From NCBI GenBank assembly GCA_016930895.1, contig JAFGFV010000003.1, positions 1 through 20,867 of the forward strand: DNA of 20,867 nucleotides. Direction: 5' to 3'. A model generated the notes under the pieces. That model was not told the origin of the DNA and did not search any database. It saw only the letters and a list, made by a program, of their open reading frames with translations. Made by a program: the position numbers and the translations under genes. Source of the stretch: Spirochaetales bacterium (GTDB taxonomy: Bacteria > Spirochaetota > Spirochaetia > SZUA-6 > DRHE01). This document shows, one piece after another, positions 1-8,326 of this stretch. The stretch's first letter is position 1. The number at the start of each line of letters is the position of its first letter.

Positions 1-15
1 CCACTCCTGCAAGTA

Positions 16-44
16 TTGACAGCTTCCGGGATTGTGGATATATT
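16..44 (+). promoter_or_regulatory. Sigma-70-type promoter for rho
   Basis: TTGACA at 16-21 and TATATT at 39-44 are separated by exactly 17 nt. The -35 is perfect and the -10 matches 5 of 6 consensus bases. Transcription would start near 51, giving a leader of about 165 nt (GTG start) or 215 nt (ATG start) before rho. The leader shows only one weak inverted repeat (147-152 with 169-174). Rho genes elsewhere are autoregulated through their leader; that is a possibility here, not something shown. Confidence 0.75.
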
Positions 45-265
45 CAAGGGGTACTACCGATTTCCGTTTGATTTCCAGAAATAATCTTGCCGAAGACAAG
101 GCTGTCCTGTTTCACATGGTAGGCAACAAACCCGGGACATGATGCACGGCTCCTGTATGCCATTTCGCGAGCCGATTTCGTGCGCCGACAACGAGGCGTC
201 GTCCCAGAGGCGTTTCGGTGGCTGAGACCCTGCGGCACCGGAATGAAGAGAGATTGGAGCAATCC

Positions 266-2179
266 ATGGCAGTGATCCGAAGGAAGAAGAAACCCGAAGG
301 GTATTCGGGCGGCGACTACCCGCTGTTCTCCGGGGCGATGCCGGAGCGCGGGGACGAGGGCGGGAGCGAAGCGGAGGACGAACGCATGCCGGGATACGAG
401 GACAGCGAAACGAACCTTCCCGAGTTGAGCAGCCTGGAGGCCGGCGGCCCGCAGGGCGGAAATCCGGAAGCCGGAGCGCCTGAGACCGGAAGCCCCGCCG
501 GGCGCGGAAACCCGGGCCCCAATTCCACACCGCAGAGAACGAAGGTGAAAAAAAAGAAAATTCGCGTCGAACTGATCAAGGAGAACGGGCAGGCCGGTGC
601 CGCCCAGGAGCAGCCCGCCGAGGCGGGAGAGGATGCCGGAGCGGACCTGGGCGCGGGACCGGAGCGCGAGACCGACGCCCTGGCTGAGAGGGCTGCGGAG
701 CAGCCCGCGGCCGCGGAGGAGGGGGCCCCCGGGGACACCCGGGGATCCGCAGAAGCCCGGAGCGGCCGGGAGGGGGGCGCACACGGTCAGGCCTCCGAGC
801 ACCGGGAAGGCTCCCGCGGCCGCCGCGGCGGGGGTGACCGGCGCGGGGGAGGCGAGGGGCGAGGCGCGGGAGACGGCAAGGGCGTGCAGGCCGAATCCCG
901 GGAAAAGATGCACATCAACGACTTGACCGTCATGAACATCCAGGAGCTGCGCGCCCAGGCCAGCCGGATGGGGGTCGCGTACGAGACGCTGGTGTCCATG
1001 AAGAAGCAGGAGATCATCTTCAGCATTCTGAAGATGCACACCGAGCGCAGCGGCCAGATCTACGCGCATGGCGCCCTGGAAATCCTGCCCGACGGCTACG
1101 GATTCCTCCGCTCTCCCAACTACAGCTACCTCCCCGGACCTGATGACATCTACATTTCCCCTTCGCAGATCCGGCTGTTCAACCTGAAGACCGGCGACAC
1201 GGTGTCGGGCCAGATCCGGCCGCCCAAGGAGGGGGAGCGCTTTTTTGCCATGCTGCGGGTGGAAAGCGTGAATTTCGATCCACCCGAGGTCGCGCAGACC
1301 CGCATTCCGTTCGACAACCTGACCCCGCTGTACCCCGACGAGCTGATCAACCTCGAGACCACGGGGGAGGAAACCTCGACCCGGCTCATCAACCTGTTCT
1401 GCCCGATCGGCAAGGGGCAGCGGGCGCTGATCGTATCCCCACCCCGGGCGGGCAAGACCGTGATCATGCAGAAGGTGGCCAATGCCATCACCGCGAACCA
1501 CCCGGAGATCTTCGTGATCGTGCTGCTCATCGACGAGCGCCCGGAGGAGGTCACGGACATGCAGCGCAACGTGAAGGGAGAGGTCGTGTCCTCGACCTTC
1601 GACGAGCAGGCCACCCGGCACGTGCAGGTCGCGGAGATGGTCATCGAGAAGGCCAAGCGGCTGGTGGAGCACAAGCGCGACGTGATCATCCTGCTGGATT
1701 CCATCACTCGCCTGGCCCGGGCCTACAACCAGACGGTCCCCACCTCGGGAAAGATCCTCTCCGGTGGAGTGGATTCCAACGCCCTGCACAAGCCCAAACG
1801 CTTCTTCGGGGCGGCCCGGAACATCGAGCAGGGGGGCAGCCTGACCATCGTCGCCACCGCCTTGATCGACACGGGCAGCCGGATGGACGAGGTGATCTTC
1901 GAGGAGTTCAAGGGCACGGGCAACATGGAGATCAACCTCGACCGTCGCCTGGCCGACCGGCGTTTGTTCCCGGCCATCAACATCAAGAAGTCCGGGACCC
2001 GGAAGGAGGAGCTGCTCCTCGGTGACGAAGTGCTCAACAAGATGTGGGTCCTGCGCAAGGTGATCAACCCGATGGACGATCTGGAGATCATCGAGCTGCT
2101 CATTGACAGAATGCGCAAAACCAAGAACAATGAGGTGTTCCTGCGTTCCATGAACACCACGGCCGCCGAAGGATTCTAA
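266..2179 (+). CDS. rho: Transcription termination factor Rho, with long disordered N-terminal extension
   Basis: Rho is the hexameric RNA-dependent ATPase that ends transcription by translocating on nascent RNA. Numbered from the ATG at 266 (637 aa), residues about 1-214 are low complexity: Glu/Ala/Gly rich, with a Lys-rich patch (KVKKKK) and an Arg/Gly-rich stretch just before the fold. A Rho_N helical domain begins at about 215 ([14 protein letters not shown]), followed by the cold-shock-like RNA-binding domain ([13 protein letters not shown]). The ATPase domain has a P-loop SPPRAGKT at 391-398, a Walker [17 protein letters not shown] with Asp478, and the secondary RNA-binding loops ([21 protein letters not shown]). 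It is over 200 residues longer than the E. coli form, all at the N-terminus. Start: ATG 266 has GGAG 6 nt upstream. An in-frame GTG at 218 with AGAGG 7 nt upstream would add 16 residues and cannot be excluded. rpmE follows after 15 nt. Confidence 0.97.
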   Translation: MAVIRRKKKPEGYSGGDYPLFSGAMPERGDEGGSEAEDERMPGYEDSETNLPELSSLEAGGPQGGNPEAGAPETGSPAGRGNPGPNSTPQRTKVKKKKIRVELIKENGQAGAAQEQPAEAGEDAGADLGAGPERETDALAERAAEQPAAAEEGAPGDTRGSAEARSGREGGAHGQASEHREGSRGRRGGGDRRGGGEGRGAGDGKGVQAESREKMHINDLTVMNIQELRAQASRMGVAYETLVSMKKQEIIFSILKMHTERSGQIYAHGALEILPDGYGFLRSPNYSYLPGPDDIYISPSQIRLFNLKTGDTVSGQIRPPKEGERFFAMLRVESVNFDPPEVAQTRIPFDNLTPLYPDELINLETTGEETSTRLINLFCPIGKGQRALIVSPPRAGKTVIMQKVANAITANHPEIFVIVLLIDERPEEVTDMQRNVKGEVVSSTFDEQATRHVQVAEMVIEKAKRLVEHKRDVIILLDSITRLARAYNQTVPTSGKILSGGVDSNALHKPKRFFGAARNIEQGGSLTIVATALIDTGSRMDEVIFEEFKGTGNMEINLDRRLADRRLFPAINIKKSGTRKEELLLGDEVLNKMWVLRKVINPMDDLEIIELLIDRMRKTKNNEVFLRSMNTTAAEGF

Positions 2180-2194
2180 CGAGGACGAGGCGAG

Positions 2195-2398
2195 ATGAAG
2201 AAGGACATTCACCCGAAATACGAACCAACCACGATCACCTGCGTGTGCGGAAACGTGATAGAGACCCGGTCCACGGTCAAGGATATCCACGTGGAAATCT
2301 GCTCGAGCTGCCATCCCTTTTTCACGGGCAAGCAGAAGCTGGTGGACACCGCAGGTCGGATCGAACGCTTCAAGAAGAAGTACAGCATCAAGGACTGA
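2195..2398 (+). CDS. rpmE: 50S ribosomal protein L31, zinc-binding type
   Basis: A 67-aa protein starting [16 protein letters not shown], typical of bacterial L31, a late-assembling large-subunit protein at the intersubunit bridge. Cys16, Cys18, Cys36 and Cys39 form the CxC...CxxC zinc site of the C+ type, so this is not the zinc-free paralogue. The conserved HPFFTGKQK and the [10 protein letters not shown] tail are present and the length is normal. It starts 15 nt after the rho stop with GAGG upstream, so it is probably cotranscribed with rho. Its last 11 bases overlap the end of the convergent Mut7-C gene. Confidence 0.96.
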   Translation: MKKDIHPKYEPTTITCVCGNVIETRSTVKDIHVEICSSCHPFFTGKQKLVDTAGRIERFKKKYSIKD

Positions 2399-3134
2399 GC
2401 CCCAGCGCTTTGCGCATGCTCTCCCAGTGGGTTCCCGGCCAGTAGATCCTGCCGCAAAGCGGACAGCGCCGGAAGCGGTGGTAGCTGCGCGCCACGTGCT
2501 CGGGAACCTTGTCGAGGACTTCTGTCTTGCTGACCGCCACCAGCGGCTCGTTGCACCGCAGGCAGAGGGTGAAGGGCCTTACCTGCCTGGCCAGGTCGAA
2601 GCGGCGCACCACCTCGGCCAGTTGCTCCAGAGGGTTCGGCGAGCGCACGTAGTAGCCGTGGCTCACCAGGGAGCGCTTGAGAAGCTCCCGGTCCCGGGTG
2701 AGCAGGATGCGCTTTTCATGTCCCGCGATCTCCGCCAGGCTGCGGTCGTCCATGCGGTTGGAGTACAAGCTGTCGAAGCCCAGCATACGCAGGGTCTTGG
2801 CCAGGCGCCCCAGGTGCACGTCCACGACGAAGCGCGGATCACGCAGCGGCTCCGAGCGCACGCGCGTCAGGTCGCGGATATCCAGGGACTCGAACACCGG
2901 GAAGACGCTGACGCGCTCTCCGGGCCTCAGCCGGTGGGAAAAAGCGACCGAACGGCCGTCGACCAGCACCAGGTCCACTTCCGTGTGGGGCACGCCCAGG
3001 GATTCGATCAGGAACTTGACCGTGTCCCCCGGCCTGAAGGGCACGCTGCAGTCCCGTTTCCGCTGTTCGGGTTTGAGGAAGAAGTTCAGCTCTTCGTAGA
3101 ACCGGATGGTGACCTCTGGTGGGTCGGGGGCCAT
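2388..3134 (-). CDS. Ubiquitin-like plus Mut7-C RNase-domain protein
   Basis: This 248-aa protein has the Mut7-C layout: a ubiquitin/ThiS-like beta-grasp domain at about 6-82 and a Mut7-C PIN-like RNase domain at about 100-185. It ends in a zinc ribbon with Cys191, Cys194, Cys224 and Cys227. The nuclease motif is well kept: [20 protein letters not shown] with Asp105, Asp129/130, and LLTRDREL with Asp148. The family is named after the exonuclease region of Mut-7; the bacterial members are predicted RNases whose substrates are mostly unknown. It is the last gene of a minus-strand operon, 24 nt after the second cNMP-binding gene. Shine-Dalgarno is poor, so translation may be coupled. Its 3' end overlaps rpmE by 11 bp. 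Confidence 0.85.
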   Translation of the reverse strand: MAPDPPEVTIRFYEELNFFLKPEQRKRDCSVPFRPGDTVKFLIESLGVPHTEVDLVLVDGRSVAFSHRLRPGERVSVFPVFESLDIRDLTRVRSEPLRDPRFVVDVHLGRLAKTLRMLGFDSLYSNRMDDRSLAEIAGHEKRILLTRDRELLKRSLVSHGYYVRSPNPLEQLAEVVRRFDLARQVRPFTLCLRCNEPLVAVSKTEVLDKVPEHVARSYHRFRRCPLCGRIYWPGTHWESMRKALGLSP

Positions 3135-3158
3135 GGGATCGACGGTCCCGGGAAGGGC

Positions 3159-3584
3159 CTACAGCCCCGAGAGCCTCTCGATCATCACCTTGATGCGGCT
3201 GGACAGGGAGAGAAGCAGGCGCTTGGTCCACTGGGGGCTGGCCGCATAGATTTCCTGGAAGTTCTCCTTCGAGAAGACCAGAGCCTCGATCGGTCCCTTG
3301 GTGATCACGGTGGCGGAGCGCACGGATTTGTCGAAAAAGCTCATCTCCCCGATCAGCTCGCCCTTGCCAAGGGTGGCCAGGACCTTGTACTTGTCTCCCA
3401 TCTTGCGGGTAATGTAGACCTCCCCCGCCAGGATCCAGAAAATTTCCTGCTGAACATCCCCTTCCTTGATCAGGACCGTCTTGTCGGCGAATTTCCTGCC
3501 GAATCGGGCGATGACCTCTTCGTTGATGCCCTCCTCCGCCTGGAATGCGATCTGCATGATCTCTGCGTTGGTTTCGTCCGACAT
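3159..3584 (-). CDS. Stand-alone cyclic-nucleotide-binding-domain protein
   Basis: This 141-aa protein is essentially one CRP-type beta-roll. KTVLIKEGDVQQEIFWILAGEVYI (read in pieces from about residue 35) and ELIGEMSFFDKSVRSATV form the phosphate-binding cassette, with the key acidic and basic residues Glu80 and Arg89 present. It should therefore be able to bind a cyclic nucleotide. A helical tail (about 105-141) follows; there is no helix-turn-helix, so it is not a complete CRP/FNR transcription factor. The start MSDETNAE was chosen because the upstream gene ends only 2 nt earlier; longer in-frame starts would lie inside that gene. The tight spacing suggests translational coupling with the upstream cNMP-like gene. 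The partner and ligand are unknown. Confidence 0.85.
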   Translation of the reverse strand: MSDETNAEIMQIAFQAEEGINEEVIARFGRKFADKTVLIKEGDVQQEIFWILAGEVYITRKMGDKYKVLATLGKGELIGEMSFFDKSVRSATVITKGPIEALVFSKENFQEIYAASPQWTKRLLLSLSSRIKVMIERLSGL

Positions 3585-3586
3585 GC

Positions 3587-3988
3587 TCAGCCCTGCCTGT
3601 CTCTCGCGCTCAATCGGTCTCCAAACTCCGCGTTCAGGATCCTGAGGACCTGGGTCATCCCCGTGATGGTGTGCATGGCCAGCTCCCAGGATATGCTCGA
3701 GGCAATGTCGAAGCCTTCCCGGTCCCACCGGTACAGGATGGAGTTCTCCAGGCAGTAGGCCCGGGCCAAGCGTGGGCAGTCCAGGACCGTCTCCACGGCC
3801 CCGAATACGGAATCCGGGAGAAGGTAGACGGGAATCATGGCCCCGCCACCCGTATCGATCTCCAGGCGCACCAGACCCGCGATGATGCAGTATACCGGCT
3901 GCTGAGACAGGGGTTCACCCGAGGAGAAAAGCACGGTGCCCGGCTCCACGCGGAATTGCTCTCCGTACTGGAGATCCGTCTCAGTCAT
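3587..3988 (-). CDS. CRP-like cyclic-nucleotide-binding-domain protein, divergent
   Basis: This 133-aa protein is a second single beta-roll domain (PGTVLFSSGEPLSQQPVYCIIAGLVRLEI, from about residue 16). Its phosphate-binding cassette is altered: the usual FGE is FGA at 62-64, with arginines at 73 and 76. It may bind a different ligand or none. No DNA-binding domain is present; a helical C-terminus follows residue 95. Start: ATG 3988 has GAGGAG a few bases upstream. An in-frame ATG at 4048 would add 20 residues but falls on the AT-rich promoter region shared with galK and has no ribosome site. It is first in a three-gene minus-strand operon and stops 2 nt before the next gene. Confidence 0.78.
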   Translation of the reverse strand: MTETDLQYGEQFRVEPGTVLFSSGEPLSQQPVYCIIAGLVRLEIDTGGGAMIPVYLLPDSVFGAVETVLDCPRLARAYCLENSILYRWDREGFDIASSISWELAMHTITGMTQVLRILNAEFGDRLSARDRQG

Positions 3989-4024
3989 ACACTCCTCTCG
4001 TGCGCGGGCTTCGTACGCATTTTG

Positions 4025-4056
4025 TTGAAACTTTCGGGCTTTTCCCATAGTATAAT
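4025..4056 (+). promoter_or_regulatory. Candidate galK promoter in divergent intergenic region
   Basis: A perfect -10 TATAAT lies at 4051-4056. The best -35-like hexamer, TTGAAA at 4025-4030, is 20 nt away, longer than the ideal 17. Transcription would start near 4063, leaving a 30-nt leader that holds GGAG at 4083-4086. The same bases read on the minus strand give TATTAT and TATACT, so the divergent cNMP operon may use an overlapping -10, though its -35 is weak. Confidence 0.5.
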
Positions 4057-4092
4057 AGCACCGTTCGCAAAGACATTCCAGCGGAGTTCACC

Positions 4093-5250
4093 ATGAATGA
4101 TCTAATTCGCATCCACAGAGAGGAATACGGGGAACCGCCGCAGGTCATCGCCCAGGCGCCCGGCCGCGTGAATCTCATTGGGGAGCACACGGATTACAAC
4201 GAGGGGTTCGTGTTCCCCATGGCCATAGACTACGTCATTCAGGTCGCCGTTTCCCGGCGCAAGGACCAGCACTTGAGATTCTTCTCCGCTGATTTCCGGG
4301 ACCGCAAGCGAACCAGCATCAGCAACCTGCGCTACAAGAAGGAGGACCGCTGGGCGAACTACCCGAAGGGCGTGGTCAGCGTGCTTCTGGGGCGCGGCTA
4401 CTCCTTCGGGGGGATCAACTTCACCGTTCACGGGGACATTCCGCAGGGCGCGGGACTGTCGTCGTCGGCCGCGTTGGAGGTGGCCACCGCCTTCGCTCTC
4501 CAGAGGCTGGCTGCGCTGTCGATATCCGGGCCCGATCTGGCGCGCCTGGCCCAAGAGGCGGAGAACAGCTTCGTGGGAGTGCGCTGCGGGATCATGGACC
4601 AGTTCGTCTCCCGCATGGCCAAGGCGGGCCACGCCCTGCTCATCGACACCCGCACCATGGACTACCGTCATATCCCCCTGAATCTCAAGAACGTCAAGAT
4701 CCTGATCACCAACTCGAACGTGCCCCGCAGCCTGGTGGAGTCCGAGTACAACCAGCGCCGTGAGGAGTGCGAACGGTGCGTGACGGTTCTTTCGGCGCGC
4801 AAACCCGGCAAGGCCCTGCGCGACTACACACCCGCCGATCTCAGGGACAGCATGGGGCTGATCCCGGAGGCTACCCGCAAGAAATGCCTGCACGTAGTGG
4901 AGGAGAACCAGCGCGTCCTCGAGGCCGAGGCCGCCCTCAAGAAGAACGACCTCGTGTCCTTCGGCAAGCTCATGAACCGCTCTCACGAGAGCCTGCGGGA
5001 CCAGTACGAGGTTTCCTGTCCCGAGCTCGACTGGCTGGTCAAGCGGGCCTGGGAAACCGACGGTGTCTACGGTTCCCGGATGACCGGCGCGGGCTTCGGC
5101 GGCTGCACGGTCACCCTGATCGAGGAGCAGGCCATCCCGGTTTACGTCGGCAGGCTCGAGGCCTACGAACGCATCTTCAGCTTCCGGCCCGAGACGTTCA
5201 TCACCGAGCCTGCCGCGGGGGCGCGGCTGGTGTTCGAGGAACAGGCCTGA
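4093..5250 (+). CDS. galK: Galactokinase
   Basis: Galactokinase phosphorylates galactose at C1 with ATP, the entry step of the Leloir pathway, in the cytoplasm. The 385-aa length matches the family (E. coli about 382). All three GHMP motifs are visible: the galactokinase signature GRVNLIGEHTDYN at 24-36, with Arg25; the ATP loop GAGLSSSAALEV at 119-130; and GSRMTGAGFGGC at 327-338. CGIMDQ at 165-170 carries the catalytic Asp169. GGAG lies 6 nt before the ATG. surE follows after 12 nt, so the two are probably cotranscribed although they have no known metabolic link. No galT or galE is in the window. Confidence 0.95.
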   Translation: MNDLIRIHREEYGEPPQVIAQAPGRVNLIGEHTDYNEGFVFPMAIDYVIQVAVSRRKDQHLRFFSADFRDRKRTSISNLRYKKEDRWANYPKGVVSVLLGRGYSFGGINFTVHGDIPQGAGLSSSAALEVATAFALQRLAALSISGPDLARLAQEAENSFVGVRCGIMDQFVSRMAKAGHALLIDTRTMDYRHIPLNLKNVKILITNSNVPRSLVESEYNQRREECERCVTVLSARKPGKALRDYTPADLRDSMGLIPEATRKKCLHVVEENQRVLEAEAALKKNDLVSFGKLMNRSHESLRDQYEVSCPELDWLVKRAWETDGVYGSRMTGAGFGGCTVTLIEEQAIPVYVGRLEAYERIFSFRPETFITEPAAGARLVFEEQA

Positions 5251-5262
5251 CCGGGCCGGCTC

Positions 5263-6015
5263 ATGCGGATCCTCCTGACCAACGACGACGGAATCGATTC
5301 CCCGGGCCTGCGGAGGCTCCAGGGGGCCCTCGCGGGCAGCCACGAAGTGTGGGTGGTGGCGCCGGAGTCCAACCGCAGCGGCAGTTCCCACTCGATCACT
5401 CTCGGGACTCCCACCCGCTTCCGGCAGGTGGCGGCCCGGGAGTACGCCTGCGGGGGCACGCCGGCGGACTGCGTGCTGGTCGCCTGCCTGGGGCTCCTGC
5501 CGGAGAAGCCGGATGTGGTGATCGCCGGGGTGAACCTGGGTCCCAACCTGGGGACCGACATCGTATACTCCGGGACTGCGGCCGCGGCGCGCCAGGGGTC
5601 CTTTATGGGCCTCCCGTCGCTGGCCTGCTCGCTGGATTCCTACGGTCCGCCGTTCCACCTGGACTACTGCGTGGAGTTCGTGGTCCGCAATCTCGAGGCC
5701 TTCACGTCCTTGCTCTCGGATTCGCACTTCCTGAACATCAATTTTCCGAACCGTGCCACCCTGGGCGGCACGGCGGTTACCCACCCGGCCAGGAGGATCT
5801 ACAAGGACGAGCTCGTGCGCTTCGTCGCGCCGCAGGGGGACCTGTACTGCTTCATCGGGGGCGCCAGGCCCGAATCCGTCCACGAGGAGGGCTCGGACTA
5901 CTGGGCCATGGAGCGCGGCTGCGTCTCGCTGTCGCCGATCGTGATCCATCCCGCCAACCACGAAGTGGAAGAGCGCTACCGCCGCACGAGCTTCTGGGTG
6001 GCCGACCCCGCCTGA
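5263..6015 (+). CDS. surE: 5'/3'-nucleotidase SurE
   Basis: SurE is a metal-dependent phosphatase that removes phosphate from nucleoside 5'- and 3'-monophosphates and is linked to stress and stationary-phase survival. The N-terminal MRILLTNDDGID supplies the metal ligands Asp8 and Asp9. Ser39 sits in SNRSGSSHSIT and Asn95 in GVNLGPNLGTDIVYSGT, the same positions as in characterised SurE proteins. Length (250 aa) is normal for the family. It starts 12 nt after galK with only a weak ribosome site, which suggests coupling to galK translation. Confidence 0.94.
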   Translation: MRILLTNDDGIDSPGLRRLQGALAGSHEVWVVAPESNRSGSSHSITLGTPTRFRQVAAREYACGGTPADCVLVACLGLLPEKPDVVIAGVNLGPNLGTDIVYSGTAAAARQGSFMGLPSLACSLDSYGPPFHLDYCVEFVVRNLEAFTSLLSDSHFLNINFPNRATLGGTAVTHPARRIYKDELVRFVAPQGDLYCFIGGARPESVHEEGSDYWAMERGCVSLSPIVIHPANHEVEERYRRTSFWVADPA

Positions 6016-6095
6016 TCCGCGTTCGCCCCTGCGCGCTCCTTCGCAGTGCTAAAGCCCTGCAGCGATTCCGTCGATATGTATAGATGGAGAAAGAG

Positions 6096-6272
6096 ATGAA
6101 TATCGAGAATATTTCATCACAAGGTCTTCCTCCCGAAACGCGGACTTCCACTCCGGTCAATCACCAGAGCCTGATCGAGCTGAAAGAGATCCAGACCATC
6201 CTCTACCTCGGAATGAAGGGGAAGCTCGCCCTCACGGGCCTTGAGCGGCATCGAGTAGATACCTTCGCCTGA
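6096..6272 (+). CDS. Small hypothetical protein, 58 aa
   Basis: I do not recognise this protein. The start at 6096 (MNIENISSQ) has GGAG at 6086-6089, 6 nt upstream; an in-frame ATG at 6084 would swallow that site. The first 25 residues are polar and rich in Ser, Thr and Pro. The rest (SLIELKEIQTILYLGMKGKL) looks like an amphipathic helix, ending LTGLERHRVDTFA. No signal peptide, TM segment or metal motif is seen. It lies 80 nt after surE and 19 nt before the ATG of the TPR/propeller gene. A real gene is favoured by the ribosome site and by the sharp fit between two coding genes, but this is not certain. Confidence 0.55.
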   Translation: MNIENISSQGLPPETRTSTPVNHQSLIELKEIQTILYLGMKGKLALTGLERHRVDTFA

Positions 6273-6279
6273 TCTCGTG

Positions 6280-6285
6280 TATAGT
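6280..6285 (+). promoter_or_regulatory. Possible -10 element for a leaderless transcript
   Basis: TATAGT (5 of 6 to consensus) ends 6 nt before the ATG at 6292, and no Shine-Dalgarno sequence precedes that ATG. No convincing -35 is found 16-18 nt upstream. If real, transcription would begin about at the start codon. Confidence 0.3.
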
Positions 6286-6291
6286 AACCGC

Positions 6292-8316
6292 ATGCCCAGG
6301 CTCTTCCTGTTCCTGGCGATCGCCCTGGCTGCCGCCGCTCGCCTGTATTCGCAGAACATCGACATGGCCGAGGCGCGTGCCGAGGAGGATTTCCGCTGGG
6401 CGGTCCGCGCCTACCACAACGGCTTCTACGGTGATGCGATCCTCTCCCTGGAGAAATCTCTCGGATTCAAGCCCCAGCGCACTCTGACCCGATTGTGGCT
6501 GGGCAACGCCTTGTTCAAGGCGGGGTTCGTCGACGCGGCCCTGCGGGAGTGGCGTTTCGTGCTCGAGCAGGAACCGGGGCATGCCGAGCTCAACGCCCGG
6601 GTGCAGGGGCTGAGCTACCGCCGGGGGCTGGGCCGTGAGCTCGAGCCTCCCAGCCCGTTCGTGGTCGCCCACGAGATCGACGGGCGGCTGCCCGAAGTGT
6701 ATGACCTCGCCAGGCCCAGCGCCGTGCACATCCGTCCGGACGGCTCCGTGCTGGTGGTCGCCTTCGCCGGCGGAGAGGTCGTGCACATGAACATCAACAG
6801 CGGCGTCCGCCGGCTGATCAAGGGAGGCGTGGGGGGATTCGACCGCCCCTTCGACTGCCTCGAGGTCACGGACGCCGCCAGCGGACAACCGCTCTTGTTC
6901 GTCTCCGAGTACGGGGCCAACCGGATCGTGCGGACCCGGCTGGACGGCGAGGAGCTGGGCCGCTTTGGCGAAACGGGCAGCGGACCCGGACAGCTGCTGG
7001 GGCCCCAGTACCTGGCTGCCGACGAGCAGGGGTACCTGTACGTCAGCGACTGGGGAAACGCCCGGGTGAGCAAGTTCGATTGGGCCGGGAATTTCGTCCT
7101 GTCCATGGGCCAGGGGGCGGTCCTGGGGAGCCCCAGCGGCGTGGCGGTGGAAGGCGGCCACGTCTACGTGGCAGATCAGGGCAAGGGCCGCATCGCGGTG
7201 TTCGACCAGAGCGGAAATTTCGTGCGCGCGATCGGAGAGGGTCGCCTCGTGAAACCCGAGGGGCTGGTGTTTCGCGACCCGGATACCCTGTTCGTGTCGG
7301 ATGATACGCGCATCGAGCGGTACCGCGTTTCCGCGGAAACGTGGGAGACCGTCAGTGACTTGAGGGCCGAGGCAGGCCGCCTGACCCACCTGGCTTTCAG
7401 CCCGAACCGGGAGCTGTACGCCACTGATTTTGACCGCAACAGGATCTTCATTCTCTCGGAGATGAGCGCTCTGTACTCGAACCTGTCCGTCGAGATCGAC
7501 CGCGTCGATGCCTCCCGCTTTCCCGAGATCACCGTGGAGGTGTCTGCGGCGGGCCGCGACGGAACGCCGCTGGTGGGCCTGCAGGGGCGGAACTTCGTGC
7601 TGACCGAGGGCTACGCCCCGGTGGGGAATCCCCGACTGGTGCGGGCCAACACGGACACTGCTCCGCTGGAGGTGGTGCTGCTGGTCGAGCGCTCCATCGC
7701 CATGAAGGGCTTCGAGCGTGATCTGGCGCAGGCCGCCGAAGCCCTGCACCGCGAGCTGGCGCAGCAGGGCGGCCTGCAGCTGATCAGCGCCGGCGAGCGG
7801 CCCCGGGTGGTCGCCCCCTTCGGCTCCACGCGGCTGCAGGTCGCGACCGCGGTCCGGCAGCCCGACTGGACTCCCCGGTGGCGCTTGGATCTGGGGCTCC
7901 GCATGGCCGCTTCGGAGCTCGTCCCCCGGCCTCACCGCAAGGCGGTGGTGTACGTGGCGACCGGTGCCCTGGACCAGGACGCCTTTTCCGACTACAGCCT
8001 GGTGGAGGTCGCAGACTACCTCAAGAACAACGCCATTCCGCTGTACGTCCTGTGCTTCGGCCAGGAGCCCGCCGCGGAGTTGGAGTTCCTGTGCAGAGAG
8101 AGCGGAGGGGCCCTGTATTTCTACTACGCCCCGGCCGGGCTGAACCCGTTGTTCTCGGGCATGCGCGACTATGTGGGCCCCCGGTACACCCTCAGGTACC
8201 TCTCGCGCAGCGACGCCATGTTCGGGAAAAACTACATCGAGCTGCGGGCCGAGGTCATCCTGCACCGCAAGAGCGGCAGAGCGGCCATAGGCTACTACGC
8301 GCCCCTGTCGGATTGA
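6292..8316 (+). CDS. Secreted TPR / beta-propeller / VWA-like protein
   Basis: This 674-aa protein starts with a signal peptide (MPRLFLFLAIALAAAARLYSQ), so it is probably periplasmic. Residues about 25-110 look like TPR repeats (YHNGFYGDAILSLEKSLGFK). Residues about 137-397 are NHL/SMP-type propeller blades (YVSDWGNARVSKFDWAGNFV and YVADQGKGRIAVFDQSGNFV are two clear repeats). Residues about 450-640 resemble a VWA/VWFA-related domain. Its metal site is degenerate: the usual DxSxS is E466-R-S468-I-A470. Start: ATG 6292 gives a clean signal peptide; a GTG at 6277 would add 5 residues. Neither has a Shine-Dalgarno. A scaffold or sensing role in the envelope is plausible, but no specific function can be given. 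A YkgJ-like gene follows after 10 nt. Confidence 0.82.
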   Translation: MPRLFLFLAIALAAAARLYSQNIDMAEARAEEDFRWAVRAYHNGFYGDAILSLEKSLGFKPQRTLTRLWLGNALFKAGFVDAALREWRFVLEQEPGHAELNARVQGLSYRRGLGRELEPPSPFVVAHEIDGRLPEVYDLARPSAVHIRPDGSVLVVAFAGGEVVHMNINSGVRRLIKGGVGGFDRPFDCLEVTDAASGQPLLFVSEYGANRIVRTRLDGEELGRFGETGSGPGQLLGPQYLAADEQGYLYVSDWGNARVSKFDWAGNFVLSMGQGAVLGSPSGVAVEGGHVYVADQGKGRIAVFDQSGNFVRAIGEGRLVKPEGLVFRDPDTLFVSDDTRIERYRVSAETWETVSDLRAEAGRLTHLAFSPNRELYATDFDRNRIFILSEMSALYSNLSVEIDRVDASRFPEITVEVSAAGRDGTPLVGLQGRNFVLTEGYAPVGNPRLVRANTDTAPLEVVLLVERSIAMKGFERDLAQAAEALHRELAQQGGLQLISAGERPRVVAPFGSTRLQVATAVRQPDWTPRWRLDLGLRMAASELVPRPHRKAVVYVATGALDQDAFSDYSLVEVADYLKNNAIPLYVLCFGQEPAAELEFLCRESGGALYFYYAPAGLNPLFSGMRDYVGPRYTLRYLSRSDAMFGKNYIELRAEVILHRKSGRAAIGYYAPLSD

Positions 8317-8326
8317 GCGTCTGTCC

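Noticed and set aside
44..2314. A 756-codon open frame opposite rho
   Set aside because: It is a GC-driven shadow of rho: the protein has no coherent domain while rho has every family motif. The same applies to the long minus-strand frames at 4102-5961 and 6232-8355.
3585..3728. 48-residue N-terminal extension of the downstream cNMP protein
   Set aside because: It lies within the upstream cNMP gene in another frame and its His/Gly/Pro-rich composition is non-coding in style.
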